A stretch of 64,000 bases of DNA from Nocardia cyriacigeorgica (GTDB lineage: Bacteria > Actinomycetota > Actinomycetes > Mycobacteriales > Mycobacteriaceae), in NCBI RefSeq assembly GCF_029868385.1, contig NZ_JARWNX010000051.1, positions 1-64,000 on the forward strand, in the 5' to 3' direction. Shown piece by piece: positions 18,391-26,687 of this stretch. How positions within the stretch are numbered: position 1 is the stretch's first letter; every line of letters begins with the position of its first letter. A program made the position numbers and the translations under genes. The notes beneath the pieces were generated by a model. That model ran no database searches. It was not told where the DNA came from and saw only the letters and a program-made list of their open reading frames with translations.

Positions 18391-19254
18391 TCACGGCAGC
18401 GTCAGGATTTCCGCGCCGGTATCGGTGACCACCAGCGTGTGCTCGAACTGCGCGGTCCACTTGCGGTCCTTGGTGACCACGGTCCAGCCGTCGTCCCAGA
18501 TCTCGTAGTCGATGCCGCCGAGGTTGATCATCGGTTCGATGGTGAAGGTCATGCCGGGCTCGATCACCGATTCCACGGCGGGCTGGTCGTAGTGCAGGAT
18601 CACCAGACCGCTGTGGAAGGTGGGGCCGACGCCGTGACCGGTGAAATCGCGCACCACGCCGTAGCCGAACCGGTTGGCGTAGGACTCGATGACGCGCCCG
18701 ATGACATTGAGCGCACGCCCGGGCCGCACCGCCTTGATGGCGCGCATGGTGGCCTCTTCGGTGCGCTCGACCAGCAATCGCACCTCCTCGTCGACGTCAC
18801 CGGCGAGGTAGGTCTTGTTGGTGTCGCCGTGCACGCCGTCGATATAGGCGGTGACGTCGATATTGACGATGTCGCCGTCTTCGATGACGGTCGAATCCGG
18901 GATGCCGTGGCAGATGACCTCGTTCAGCGAGGTGCAGCACGACTTCGGGAAGCCCTTGTAGCCGAGCGTCGATGGGTAGGCACCGTGGTCGCACAGGTAT
19001 TCGTGGGCGATCCGGTCCAGTTCGTCGGTGGTCACACCGGGTGCGACCGCCTTGCCCGCTTCCGCGAGCGCCTGCGCCGCGATCCGACCGGCGACGCGCA
19101 TCTTCTCGATCGTCTCCGGTGTCTGAACCCAGGGCTCGTGCCCTTCGTTCACGGTCTTCTTCCAGGCGTATTCCGGGCGCTCGATGGTGCGCGGGACCTC
19201 CCGGATCGGCGATTGGGTACCGGGAACGAGCGGCTGACGGGTGCGGACGGACAT
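18391..19254 (-). CDS. map: Methionine aminopeptidase, type I
   Basis: This 287-residue enzyme removes the initiator Met from nascent proteins. Metal ligands are visible in [19 protein letters not shown] (two Asp), GHGVGPTFH (His), TFTIEPM (Glu) and QFEHTLVVT (Glu). The SH3-binding-like N-terminal extension (about 40 residues, Pro/Arg-rich) is typical of actinobacterial MapB. The frame is open to 19455 but the upstream part is Arg-rich noise; ATG 19254 gives the family N-terminus. It corresponds to Rv2861c. Confidence 0.96.
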   Translation of the reverse strand: MSVRTRQPLVPGTQSPIREVPRTIERPEYAWKKTVNEGHEPWVQTPETIEKMRVAGRIAAQALAEAGKAVAPGVTTDELDRIAHEYLCDHGAYPSTLGYKGFPKSCCTSLNEVICHGIPDSTVIEDGDIVNIDVTAYIDGVHGDTNKTYLAGDVDEEVRLLVERTEEATMRAIKAVRPGRALNVIGRVIESYANRFGYGVVRDFTGHGVGPTFHSGLVILHYDQPAVESVIEPGMTFTIEPMINLGGIDYEIWDDGWTVVTKDRKWTAQFEHTLVVTDTGAEILTLP

Positions 19255-19280
19255 GGGGTCCACCCTAGCGGCCCGCATCC

Positions 19281-19769
19281 TCACCTGCGCCGCTCGCACA
19301 GTCCGTGTGCCAGCGCGCGGCGGCCGTCGTCCTGTTCGGGCGGCCAGCTGAGCATGGAGCGTTCCTCGGCGATCGTGGCGAGCACCTCGGCCCCGGCCAG
19401 CACCGGGTCCACCCGGCCTCCGGTGCACGACTGGCGCGCGGCCAATGCCGCGCACAGTCCTTCGGTGCCCATGCGCACCACGGCGGCGGGGAACATCTTC
19501 CGCACGGCGGCGACCATCCCGAATCCACCGCAGCGTCCGGGGATTCCCGCCCAGGTGACCGTGCCCACCGGATCACCGATCCGCCCGGCGCAGGCGATGC
19601 CGACCGCGGTGATCTCGTCGTCACCGGCGACGTCGAGCAGCAGATCACGGCACGACCACCACGCCTCGGTGACAGGCAAGGCTTTGTACCGGATCGCGTG
19701 GGTGCGCCCGGCGCGCACCCGGCCCGCGGTCAGCCTCTCCGAACCGATTGCCAATGCCAGCACCGTCAT
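19281..19769 (-). CDS. Small ROK/actin-like-fold protein, function unknown
   Basis: A 162-residue protein that begins [18 protein letters not shown], resembling the first strand-turn of ROK sugar kinases, followed by [20 protein letters not shown]. The C-terminal kinase half (sugar and ATP sites) is absent, so it is either a truncated ROK protein or an actinobacterial family of its own. It lies 26 bases upstream of map in the same direction and may share its transcript. Confidence 0.6.
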   Translation of the reverse strand: MTVLALAIGSERLTAGRVRAGRTHAIRYKALPVTEAWWSCRDLLLDVAGDDEITAVGIACAGRIGDPVGTVTWAGIPGRCGGFGMVAAVRKMFPAAVVRMGTEGLCAALAARQSCTGGRVDPVLAGAEVLATIAEERSMLSWPPEQDDGRRALAHGLCERRR

Positions 19770-19827
19770 GGACCGACCTCCATCGCAGGCTCGGCCGCCG
19801 GATCTCGGCGGCGGATGGTCACCGTGG

Positions 19828-20721
19828 TCATCGGATCAGCTTGGCGCTCAGGAAGTCCCGTGCCGCGCCCGCCGCCCGATCGAATTGTTCGCCGTAGACC
19901 GAGAAGTGTCCGCCGGGAACGAGTTCCAGCTGTTTGGGTTCGAGAGCCTCGTGATAGCTCGCCAGCGCGATATCGGTGGGGGTGAGGGTGTCGTGATCGG
20001 CGACGATCATCAGCAACGGGGTGGGCGAGATCCGGCGCACGAACGCTTCCGGCGCGTAGGACTGGAACTTGTCGACGCTGGACAGGGTGACCTCGTTGCG
20101 CCAGGTGGCGATCTGCGGCCCGTTCTCCATCAGCCACTGGTACACCTCGATACCCGGCATGGCGACCATATCGGTGGGATCGTCGGAGGCCGCCTTGATC
20201 AGCTGATGCGGTTTGCCCGCGGCGACGGCGAGCCGATCGGCGGCAATCGCCTCGTGCATGATCGGCAGCACGGTCGGTGGCACTACTCGGCTGAAGGTCG
20301 ACCACCCGGCGGTCAGTGGCACCTGGGCGACGACGGCGCGGACCCGGCGGTCGGTCGCGGCGACGACGAGCACGTGAGCGCCCGCGTAGCTGGTGCCCCA
20401 GATGCCGATCCGGTCCGGGTCGATGCCCTCCAGCGTCTGCGCGAAGGTGATGGCATCGCGGTAGCCCGCGATCTGAGCCTGCGGGTCCACCTCGTATCGG
20501 GGCTCGCCGTCGGAGGTGCCGAAGCCGGGGTGGTCATAGACCAGACAGGCCAGGCCCGCGGCGCTGAGCACCTCGGCGAACGGCGCCACCCATTCCTTCA
20601 CCCCGGCGAATCCGTGTGTCATGACCACCAGCGGCGCACCGGTCGGCGCGCTGACCTCCGGCCGGTACAGCCAGCCGCGTAAAGTCACACCGTTGCTGAG
20701 GAATGACGTGTCGACCCGCAT
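19828..20721 (-). CDS. Alpha/beta hydrolase (dienelactone-hydrolase/acylamino-peptidase type)
   Basis: About 297 residues. The oxyanion region VVMTHGFAGVKEW, VYDHPGFGTSDGEPR, the nucleophile elbow GIWGTSYAGAHVL near 125 and the late PGGHFSVY with the catalytic His define a serine hydrolase. The annotated frame runs 24 codons further upstream through the operator; the ATG at 20721 with GGAGG 6 bases before it is chosen. The palindrome at 20736-20757 sits in its promoter, directly downstream of a TetR gene in the same direction, so it is likely the TetR target. Confidence 0.88.
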   Translation of the reverse strand: MRVDTSFLSNGVTLRGWLYRPEVSAPTGAPLVVMTHGFAGVKEWVAPFAEVLSAAGLACLVYDHPGFGTSDGEPRYEVDPQAQIAGYRDAITFAQTLEGIDPDRIGIWGTSYAGAHVLVVAATDRRVRAVVAQVPLTAGWSTFSRVVPPTVLPIMHEAIAADRLAVAAGKPHQLIKAASDDPTDMVAMPGIEVYQWLMENGPQIATWRNEVTLSSVDKFQSYAPEAFVRRISPTPLLMIVADHDTLTPTDIALASYHEALEPKQLELVPGGHFSVYGEQFDRAAGAARDFLSAKLIR

Positions 20722-20735
20722 GGCGCCTCCAATTA

Positions 20736-20757
20736 AATTACGATCCGTAACGTAATT
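20736..20757. promoter_or_regulatory. Palindromic operator in front of the hydrolase gene
   Basis: AATTACG at 20736-20742 and CGTAATT at 20751-20757 form perfect 7-base arms around 8 bases. Nested within is TTACG-ATC-CGTAA at 20738-20750. It lies in an AT-rich island between a TetR gene and the hydrolase and overlaps the expected promoter. Binding by the neighbouring TetR is inferred. Confidence 0.65.
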
Positions 20758-20801
20758 GATGATAGAGCCGCGAGAATGTGGCGTCAACCACATCAGTCGA
20801 A

Positions 20802-21410
20802 TCAGGAGTGCGCGCCTCGATACCCGACCGCATCCAGCGCGGATCGGACGGTCAGCCGCACCAACTCGTCATCGATCGGACCGAGCGTCGGTACCAGCGC
20901 CCGCATCAGCATCGGACCGGTGATCAGATCGCAGATCCATTCCGGATCCGCGCCCGGCTCGATCTCCCCACGAACGACCGCACGTTCCAGGATCGACGCG
21001 GTGGAGGCCCGACGAGGCGTGAGGAATTGATCCTGCAATCGACGTGCCGCCTCGGGATTACCCGCCAGATCGGTCAGCAGTCCGGGTAGCGCTCTGCACA
21101 GCACTGGCTCGTTGAACATTTCCCGCTGATGCTGCTGAATCGCCAACATCTCGGCTTCGATCCCGCCGAGATCCTGCCCACCCGGCTGCAAACCGAATCG
21201 ATCGATCAGCACCGCCATGACGAGTTCGGCACGGTCGGCGTAGCGGCGATACAGCGCTGGCCTGCTGGTTTCCGCCTCAGCGGCAACCGCCTGCAAGGTG
21301 AGCGCACCGTATCCGCGCTCGACCACCAGGCGCGCGGCGGCTTCGAGCAAGGCCGCATCCAACTCACGATCGCGCGGGCGGCCCACGCGGGGCGAGGTCG
21401 TCTCGGGCAT
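20802..21410 (-). CDS. TetR-family transcriptional regulator
   Basis: This 202-residue regulator has an N-terminal HTH domain: ALLEAAARLVVERGYGALTL followed by the recognition region SRPALYRRYADRAELV (about 20-70). The C-terminal helical ligand domain matches the TetR_C_11-like group, with a long LTDLAGNPEAARRL helix. It is followed after 80 bases by the hydrolase gene. A palindrome lies in that gap and another 20 bases upstream of its own start. It probably represses the hydrolase and perhaps itself; the ligand is unknown. Confidence 0.92.
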   Translation of the reverse strand: MPETTSPRVGRPRDRELDAALLEAAARLVVERGYGALTLQAVAAEAETSRPALYRRYADRAELVMAVLIDRFGLQPGGQDLGGIEAEMLAIQQHQREMFNEPVLCRALPGLLTDLAGNPEAARRLQDQFLTPRRASTASILERAVVRGEIEPGADPEWICDLITGPMLMRALVPTLGPIDDELVRLTVRSALDAVGYRGAHS

Positions 21411-21430
21411 ATTCTCACCGTACCGAGGAT

Positions 21431-21445
21431 GTTCGCCGAGCGAAC
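21431..21445. promoter_or_regulatory. Palindrome upstream of the TetR gene
   Basis: GTTCGC-CGA-GCGAAC is a perfect 6-base inverted repeat 20 bases upstream of the TetR start. It could be an autoregulatory site, but its sequence differs from the 20736-20757 palindrome, so both are unlikely to be read by the same protein. Confidence 0.35.
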
Positions 21446-21501
21446 GTTCACAGCTGGATAGACCAGGCCGGGCGCGCTCCGATCCACCGGGCCGAAACGG
21501 G

Positions 21502-22257
21502 TCATCTGGTCAATCGCGCTTCGAAGGCGATGCGATCGCCGCGATACAGCGACCGCACCCGTTCGATGGGTAGACCCGCGTCGTCCACACTGCGCCGGTT
21601 CAGCAGGATCAGCGGCAGCGCGGTGCTGCATTCCAGCAGGGCGGCCTCGCGGGGCGAGGCGAGGACGGTTTCGATTCGTTCTGTGGCCGTGGCGAATTCG
21701 ACGCCGGTGGCACGGATGGCGGCATACAGCGAGGTGGTCGGATCGTAGGTACCGCGCAGTCCGGCGAAGCGGTGCAGCGGCAGGAAGGTGGCCTCCAAGC
21801 CGATGCGTTCCCCGTCGGCCAAGAGCACCCGCTCCAGATTCATGACCGGCACGCCGACCTCGATGCCGAGTTCGCGCGCGGTGTCGGCGTCGGCGGGTAC
21901 GTCCTGCCAGCCGACCACCAGACGGCCCGGCACGCGCCCCAGACTCAGCGCCGCCTCGGTGTAGGACTGTAACGCCAACGGCTGCACCATCTTCGGTCGC
22001 GATACCACGGTGCCGCGCCCCTGCCTGCGCACCCGGCCTTCCACCACGAGATCACGCATGGCCTGCCGCACCGTCTCGCGGGCGACCTCGAACCGCATGG
22101 CCAGTTCACGCTCAGGGGGCACCGGATCGCCTTCATCCAACTCGTCGAGCAGCCGCTCGATCTCGGTGCGCACCTGATACGCCTTGCCGACGACTCCGGT
22201 CGCCGGAAAAGCCTTGGGCCACCGGGTATCCGCCCCCGCCACATCCGTCGCGTCCAT
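21502..22257 (-). CDS. phnF: GntR/HutC-family regulator, PhnF-like
   Basis: About 251 residues. The winged HTH (about 30-90) has VPPERELAMRFEVARETVRQA and VVEGRVRRQGRGTVV. The UTRA ligand domain follows (about 95-250) with RVLLADGERIGLEATFLP and LILLNRRSVDDAG. It is divergent from the phosphonate catabolic operon. The shared promoter holds two copies of a palindrome whose core, TGGTCTATACCA, equals the reverse complement of the site I recall for M. smegmatis PhnF. The effector is probably a phosphonate or phosphate signal. ATG 22257 is chosen over GTG 22263, which lies too close to its AGG. Confidence 0.88.
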   Translation of the reverse strand: MDATDVAGADTRWPKAFPATGVVGKAYQVRTEIERLLDELDEGDPVPPERELAMRFEVARETVRQAMRDLVVEGRVRRQGRGTVVSRPKMVQPLALQSYTEAALSLGRVPGRLVVGWQDVPADADTARELGIEVGVPVMNLERVLLADGERIGLEATFLPLHRFAGLRGTYDPTTSLYAAIRATGVEFATATERIETVLASPREAALLECSTALPLILLNRRSVDDAGLPIERVRSLYRGDRIAFEARLTR

Positions 22258-22273
22258 ACCCACAGCCTACCCG

Positions 22274-22293
22274 CAATTGGTCTATACCAATTG
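22274..22293. promoter_or_regulatory. PhnF-type operator 1
   Basis: CAATTGGTCTATACCAATTG has 8-base perfect arms around CTAT. The core TGGTCTATACCA is the reverse complement of the M. smegmatis PhnF site as I recall it. It lies 16 bases from the regulator start, well placed for autorepression. Confidence 0.8.
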
Positions 22294-22324
22294 TTAACCC
22301 AGCGTTCGCCCGGTCCACACCCAT

Positions 22325-22338
22325 CGGTCTAGACCAAT
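22325..22338. promoter_or_regulatory. PhnF-type operator 2
   Basis: CGGTCTAGACCAAT contains the perfect palindrome GGTCTAGACC at 22326-22335. It shares GGTCTA(T/G)ACCAAT with operator 1, and the centres are 47 bases apart. It lies just upstream of the flavin oxidoreductase start and should control the catabolic operon. Confidence 0.75.
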
Positions 22339-22353
22339 GTGCACGATGGGCTC

Positions 22354-23481
22354 ATGCGATTGGTCATCATCGGCGGCGGCATCCTCGGCACCGCGCACGC
22401 CCTCGCCGCGATCGGGCGCGGGCACGAGGTCGTCCAGCTGGAGCGTGAGCCCGAAGCCAGGGGCGCCACGGTACGCAACTTCGGTCTGGTCTGGGTGTCC
22501 GGGCGTTCGGCGCCGGAACTCGAGACGACGCTGCGGTCGCGGCAACTGTGGGAGGAGATCGGCGGACGGGTACCGGGTGTCGGATTCCGCGCCGCCGGTT
22601 CGCTGACCCTGGTCCGCACACCCGCCGAACTCGCTGTGGCCGAGGCCGCCGCTGCGGGCCCGACCGCCGAGCAGCGCGGTTTCGAACTGCTCGAACCGGA
22701 GCAGGTGCGGGCGATCAATCCCGCCCTGCGTGGCAAGTTCCTTGCGGGACTGCACTGTTCGACCGATGCGGCGGTGGAATCGCGCCAGGCGCTGCCTGCC
22801 CTGCGCGCCTATCTGGCGGGCTCCGGTCGCTACAGCTTTCATGCGGGCACCGAGGCCAGGGCGGTCGAGAGCACCGGCGGCGGCGCCGTCGTGCGCGACG
22901 ATCACGACCGCCGCTTCGAGGCCGATCTCGTGCTGGTGTGCGCGGGCGCCGCACACACCGGCCTGGTCCGCGAGCTGGCCGGGCAACTGCCGGTGCGCCG
23001 GGTGCGTTTGCAGATGATGCAGACCGCACCACTGGGCGAACCGCTCACCACCGCCATCGCCGACGGCGACAGTTTCCGCTACTACCCCGGTTTCGCCGGT
23101 CCGTCGGTGGAGGCCCTCGCACGTGAGCAGTCCCAGACAGCGACCGCCGCCGAACACAAGATGCAGCTGCTGTGCGTGCAGCGTCTACACGGCGGCCTCA
23201 CCATCGGTGACACCCACGAGTACACCGAACCGTTCCCCTTCGATGTGGACGAGGCGCCCTATGAGCACCTCACCACCGTCACCGAGGAATTGCTCGGCCG
23301 CAAGCTGCCACCGATCGTGCGGCGCTGGGCCGGGGTGTACAGCCAGAGCGTCGATCCCGATGCGCTCGTCACCAGGGTCCGCGCCGACGACCACATCTGG
23401 GTGGTGACCGGCCCCGGCGGGCGCGGTATGACCCTCGGACCCGCGCTCGGCGAAGAAACCGCCGACCTGTTGAACCTGTGA
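22354..23481 (+). CDS. FAD-dependent oxidoreductase of the AEP pathway (TIGR03364-type)
   Basis: This 375-residue DAO-fold flavoenzyme starts with the FAD-binding MRLVIIGGGILGTAHALAA and an acidic strand end near 30. The C-terminal GPGGRGMTLGPALGEE closes the FAD site. TIGR03364 members are known to sit beside phosphonatase-like hydrolases and phosphonate importers, as here. They are thought to oxidise AEP or its N-methyl form to phosphonoacetaldehyde, replacing the PhnW transaminase. The frame opens at GTG 22339 inside operator 2; ATG 22354 gives a proper Rossmann start. The stop overlaps a GTG of the next gene. Confidence 0.85.
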   Translation: MRLVIIGGGILGTAHALAAIGRGHEVVQLEREPEARGATVRNFGLVWVSGRSAPELETTLRSRQLWEEIGGRVPGVGFRAAGSLTLVRTPAELAVAEAAAAGPTAEQRGFELLEPEQVRAINPALRGKFLAGLHCSTDAAVESRQALPALRAYLAGSGRYSFHAGTEARAVESTGGGAVVRDDHDRRFEADLVLVCAGAAHTGLVRELAGQLPVRRVRLQMMQTAPLGEPLTTAIADGDSFRYYPGFAGPSVEALAREQSQTATAAEHKMQLLCVQRLHGGLTIGDTHEYTEPFPFDVDEAPYEHLTTVTEELLGRKLPPIVRRWAGVYSQSVDPDALVTRVRADDHIWVVTGPGGRGMTLGPALGEETADLLNL

Positions 23482-23489
23482 GGATCACC

Positions 23490-24170
23490 ATGCCCGACAC
23501 CACCATTCAGCTCGCCGTCCTCGATATGGCGGGCACGACCGTCGCCGACGGCGGACTCGTCGTCCGCGCCTTCGAGGAAGCCGCGACGGCCGCGGGCATC
23601 CCCGCCGACGGCCCGGAACGCACACACGCCCGCCGCTATGTCCTGGACACGATGGGTCAGTCGAAGATCGCCGTCTTCCGTGCCCTGCTGGGCGAGGAGG
23701 ACCGAGCGCAGCTGGCCAACCGCACCTTCGAAACCGCCTACGAGAACCTGATCGACGACGCCGACATCTCCCCCATTCCCGGTGCCGCCGACGCCATCCG
23801 GACGCTGCGCTCGGCCGGGGTCGCGGTCGCGCTCACCACCGGCTTCAGCCGCAGCACCCAGGACCGGTTGCTGAACACGCTCGGCTGGACCGATATCGCC
23901 GATCTGATCCTCGCCCCCTCCGACGCCGGACGCGGCCGCCCCTATCCGGACATGGTGCTCACCGCGCTGCTGCGCCTCGGCGTCGATGCCGTCGACCGGG
24001 TCGCGGTCCTTGGCGACACCACCAGCGATATCGCCACCGGCCGCGCCGCGGGCGCCCGGATCGTCGCGGGCGCCCTCACCGGAGCCCATGACGCGGACAC
24101 CCTGCGGGCCGCGGGTGCGTCACACATCGTGCCATCGGTGCGTGAATTCGCCGACCTCGTCCTGAACTGA
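23490..24170 (+). CDS. Phosphonatase-like HAD hydrolase (TIGR03351/PhnX-like)
   Basis: This 226-residue HAD protein has the nucleophile motif LDMAGTTV (about 11-18), a cap region with MGQSKIAVFRALL, TTGFSRSTQ (motif 2) and LGDTTSDIATGRAAG (motif 4). The cap MGxxK aligns with the Schiff-base Lys of phosphonoacetaldehyde hydrolase PhnX, so C-P bond cleavage to acetaldehyde and phosphate is likely. The ATG at 23490 is chosen because GAGG lies 6 bases upstream; a GTG at 23478 overlaps the previous stop. Same operon as the flavoenzyme. Confidence 0.87.
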   Translation: MPDTTIQLAVLDMAGTTVADGGLVVRAFEEAATAAGIPADGPERTHARRYVLDTMGQSKIAVFRALLGEEDRAQLANRTFETAYENLIDDADISPIPGAADAIRTLRSAGVAVALTTGFSRSTQDRLLNTLGWTDIADLILAPSDAGRGRPYPDMVLTALLRLGVDAVDRVAVLGDTTSDIATGRAAGARIVAGALTGAHDADTLRAAGASHIVPSVREFADLVLN

Positions 24171-24223
24171 TCCCCCGTCCCTTCGGCTCCTCACTCGCTC
24201 CCTCGACGAAAGTTGCAGTCACC

Positions 24224-25297
24224 GTGCGTACTTCGAAGAATCCCGGCCGACGCCTGGCACGCACCCTGTCCACGACCGCCGCCCTGGTCGCCGCGACCAC
24301 CATGGTCGCGTTCACCGCGGGGTGTGGCGGCACCGGCGCCGACGCCTCCGGCGGACGATCGGTCACCGTCTACTCCGCCGACGGCATGGCCGCCTGGTAC
24401 GGCAAGCGTTTCGCCGAGTTCACCGAGCAGACCGGTATCGCGGTGAACCTGGTCGAGGCCGGTTCCGGCGAAGTGGTCAACCGCGTCGACCGGGAACAGA
24501 ACAACCCGCAGGCCGACGTGGTGGTCACACTGCCGCCGTTCATCCAGAAGGCCAAGAGTTCGGGTCTGCTCGCCGACAGCGGTATCGACACCGGCGCGGT
24601 ACCCGCCGCCGATAAGGACCCCGACGGCCAGTACGTCACCCTCGCCGAGAACTATCTGTGCTTCATCGCCAACCCTTCGGTCGATACGTCGAGCCTGACC
24701 TGGGACGAGCTGTTGCAGCCGGAATACAAGGGCAAGGTGCAGTATTCGACACCCGGTCAGGCCGGTGACGGGACCGCGGTACTGATCCTGTTGCAGCAGC
24801 TGCTCGGCAAACAGGGCGCGCTGGACTATCTGGCGAAGCTACAGGTCAACAATGTCGGGCCGTCGTCCTCGACCGGCAAGCTACAGGCCAAGGTGGACAA
24901 GGCCGAACTGCTCATCGCCAACGGCGATATCCAGATGAACCTGGCGACCATCGCGGAGAAGGGTTCGACGTTCTCCATCTTCTTCCCCGCATCGGCCGAC
25001 GGCACCCGGTCGACGGTCGCCGTCCCGTACGTCATGGGTCTGAGCAAGACCGCACCGCACCGGGCCGAGGCCACGCAGCTGATGGAGTTCCTGCTGTCGG
25101 CGCCGACCCAGCAGACCCTCGCGCCGGAGGCATTCGCGGTGCCCGCGCGCACCGAATTGCGCACGGCGCCATCCGGTACCGAGCCCTCGCCGAGCACACT
25201 GCTCGCGGGCGTGGAGGTGGTTCCGGTCGATTGGCAGACGGTCCTGACCGAGCTGGACGGCGATATCGCCGCCTACCAGCGGGCCACCGGCAGCTGA
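24224..25297 (+). CDS. ABC transporter substrate-binding lipoprotein (AEP/phosphonate type)
   Basis: This 357-residue secreted lipoprotein has a signal peptide and lipobox FTAGC with Cys34. An Arg pair precedes the hydrophobic core. The mature part matches the type-II iron/AEP-like binding fold: VTVYSADGMAAWYGKRFAEFTEQTG, YSTPGQAGDGTAVLILLQQLLG and PYVMGLSKTAPHRAEA. It heads the importer part of the operon and should bind 2-aminoethylphosphonate. The start is GTG, 53 bases after the HAD gene. Confidence 0.88.
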   Translation: MRTSKNPGRRLARTLSTTAALVAATTMVAFTAGCGGTGADASGGRSVTVYSADGMAAWYGKRFAEFTEQTGIAVNLVEAGSGEVVNRVDREQNNPQADVVVTLPPFIQKAKSSGLLADSGIDTGAVPAADKDPDGQYVTLAENYLCFIANPSVDTSSLTWDELLQPEYKGKVQYSTPGQAGDGTAVLILLQQLLGKQGALDYLAKLQVNNVGPSSSTGKLQAKVDKAELLIANGDIQMNLATIAEKGSTFSIFFPASADGTRSTVAVPYVMGLSKTAPHRAEATQLMEFLLSAPTQQTLAPEAFAVPARTELRTAPSGTEPSPSTLLAGVEVVPVDWQTVLTELDGDIAAYQRATGS

Positions 25298-25320
25298 CCA
25301 CAGCGACGACAGGAGCCGCC

Positions 25321-26502
25321 ATGCCCACCGGTGACGCACCGACCACCACCAGCACAGCCACCACCCGGGCTGTCGCGACCGAACCCGCGATCGTCTTCGA
25401 CCGGGTAGGTGTTCGTTACGGCCGCGGCCGCACCGCGACCGTCGCCCTGGCCGACTTCTCGCTGCGGGTGGCGGCGGGCGAGACCGTCGCCCTGCTCGGA
25501 CCGAGCGGTTCCGGGAAGTCCACCGCGCTCAAGGCGCTGGCCGGGTTCGTCCGGCCCACCTCGGGCACGGTGCGGCTGGCCGGACGCGATGTCACGCGAG
25601 TCTCGCCCGCCGCCCGCGGTATCGGCGTCGTCGTCCAGTCCTACGCCCTGTTCCCGCATATGACCGTGCACGGCAATGTCGCCTTCGGCCTGAAGGCGCG
25701 CCGGGTGCCGCGCCGCGAGATCGCCACCCGCGTCGACGAGGCGCTACAGATGGTCGACATGGGCGGCTACGCCCAGCGGCTGCCGCGTGAGCTGTCCGGC
25801 GGCCAGCAGCAACGGGTGGCCATCGCCCGCGCGCTCGCCATCCGCCCGCCGGTCCTGCTGCTGGACGAACCGCTCGCCGCACTCGATGCGCAACTGCGCC
25901 ACACCATGCTCGGTGAGCTGCAACAACTTCGGCAGGCGCTGCCGGAGACGGCGATGCTGTATGTCACCCACGATCAGACCGAGGCGCTGGCACTGGCCGA
26001 TCGCATCGCGGTCATGCGTGACGCACGACTGGTCGACATCGATACCGCGCCCGCCCTGTGGCAGCGGCCGCCGTCCGAGTTCACCGCCGCCTTCCTCGGC
26101 GGTGCGAATCTGGTGCCGTGCACCGTCAACCGGGTGGCCGGTGGCAGCGCGCTGGTCACGGCGGGCACCCGAACGCTGCGCGCGTTGGCGCCGGAGCCCG
26201 GTGTGGGGAGACCGGCCTCGGCCCCGGATTCCGACGCACTGCTGTGCATCCGCCCGCATACCGTGCGCCTCGGCGCGCCCGGTGAACGCGGCGCGCTGCG
26301 CGCGACGGTGCTCGGCGCGGTGTGGCGTGGTGCCTCCACTCGCGTGCGGTTGACCGTCGACGGGTTGCCCGGCGAGCTGACCGCCGATGTCGCGGGCCAT
26401 ATGGAGACCGCACCCGATTCCGTGGTCGGTGTGCACCTTCCTGACCCGGCCGGGGTCCTCATCCCACCGGCCCTCGACGGCGAGAGCGGAGCCCTCGCAT
26501 GA
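25321..26502 (+). CDS. ABC transporter ATPase (AEP importer)
   Basis: About 393 residues. The nucleotide-binding domain has Walker A GPSGSGKST (about 60-68), Q-loop VVQS, signature LSGGQQQRVAIARAL, Walker B VLLLDEPLAALD and H-loop VTHDQ. A C-terminal TOBE-like domain (about 260-390) with CIRPHTVRLG follows, typical of PotA/PhnT-type importers. The start is ATG with AGGAG upstream; a longer frame from 25231 lacks support. The last base triplets overlap the next small ORF as ATGA. Confidence 0.93.
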   Translation: MPTGDAPTTTSTATTRAVATEPAIVFDRVGVRYGRGRTATVALADFSLRVAAGETVALLGPSGSGKSTALKALAGFVRPTSGTVRLAGRDVTRVSPAARGIGVVVQSYALFPHMTVHGNVAFGLKARRVPRREIATRVDEALQMVDMGGYAQRLPRELSGGQQQRVAIARALAIRPPVLLLDEPLAALDAQLRHTMLGELQQLRQALPETAMLYVTHDQTEALALADRIAVMRDARLVDIDTAPALWQRPPSEFTAAFLGGANLVPCTVNRVAGGSALVTAGTRTLRALAPEPGVGRPASAPDSDALLCIRPHTVRLGAPGERGALRATVLGAVWRGASTRVRLTVDGLPGELTADVAGHMETAPDSVVGVHLPDPAGVLIPPALDGESGALA

Positions 26503-26687
26503 ATGCAGAGCCGCGACCCGCGAGCGTGCCGGAGCTACCGGCCCGAGTACCCGGCGCGACGGGCAGCGCCCCATGGCGGCCGTCGAATTACGCTCCTGCG
26601 CAAGCACAGTCGGCCCCGAAGACCGAGACGCCGCGTGAGCCCGAGCGCTCGTTGTTCACCGACATCGAGACGAGGCGCGGCCGATGA
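26499..26687 (+). CDS. Small Pro-rich ORF coupled between ATPase and permease
   Basis: A 62-residue frame whose ATG overlaps the ATPase stop (ATGA) and whose TGA overlaps the ATG of the first permease (ATGA). It fills the gap exactly. The product is Pro/Ala/Arg-rich, hydrophilic and without a membrane segment (ends SLFTDIETRRGR). It may be a real small subunit or only a means of keeping ribosomes coupled. No homologue is known to me. Confidence 0.45.
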   Translation: MNAEPRPASVPELPARVPGATGSAPWRPSNYAPAQAQSAPKTETPREPERSLFTDIETRRGR

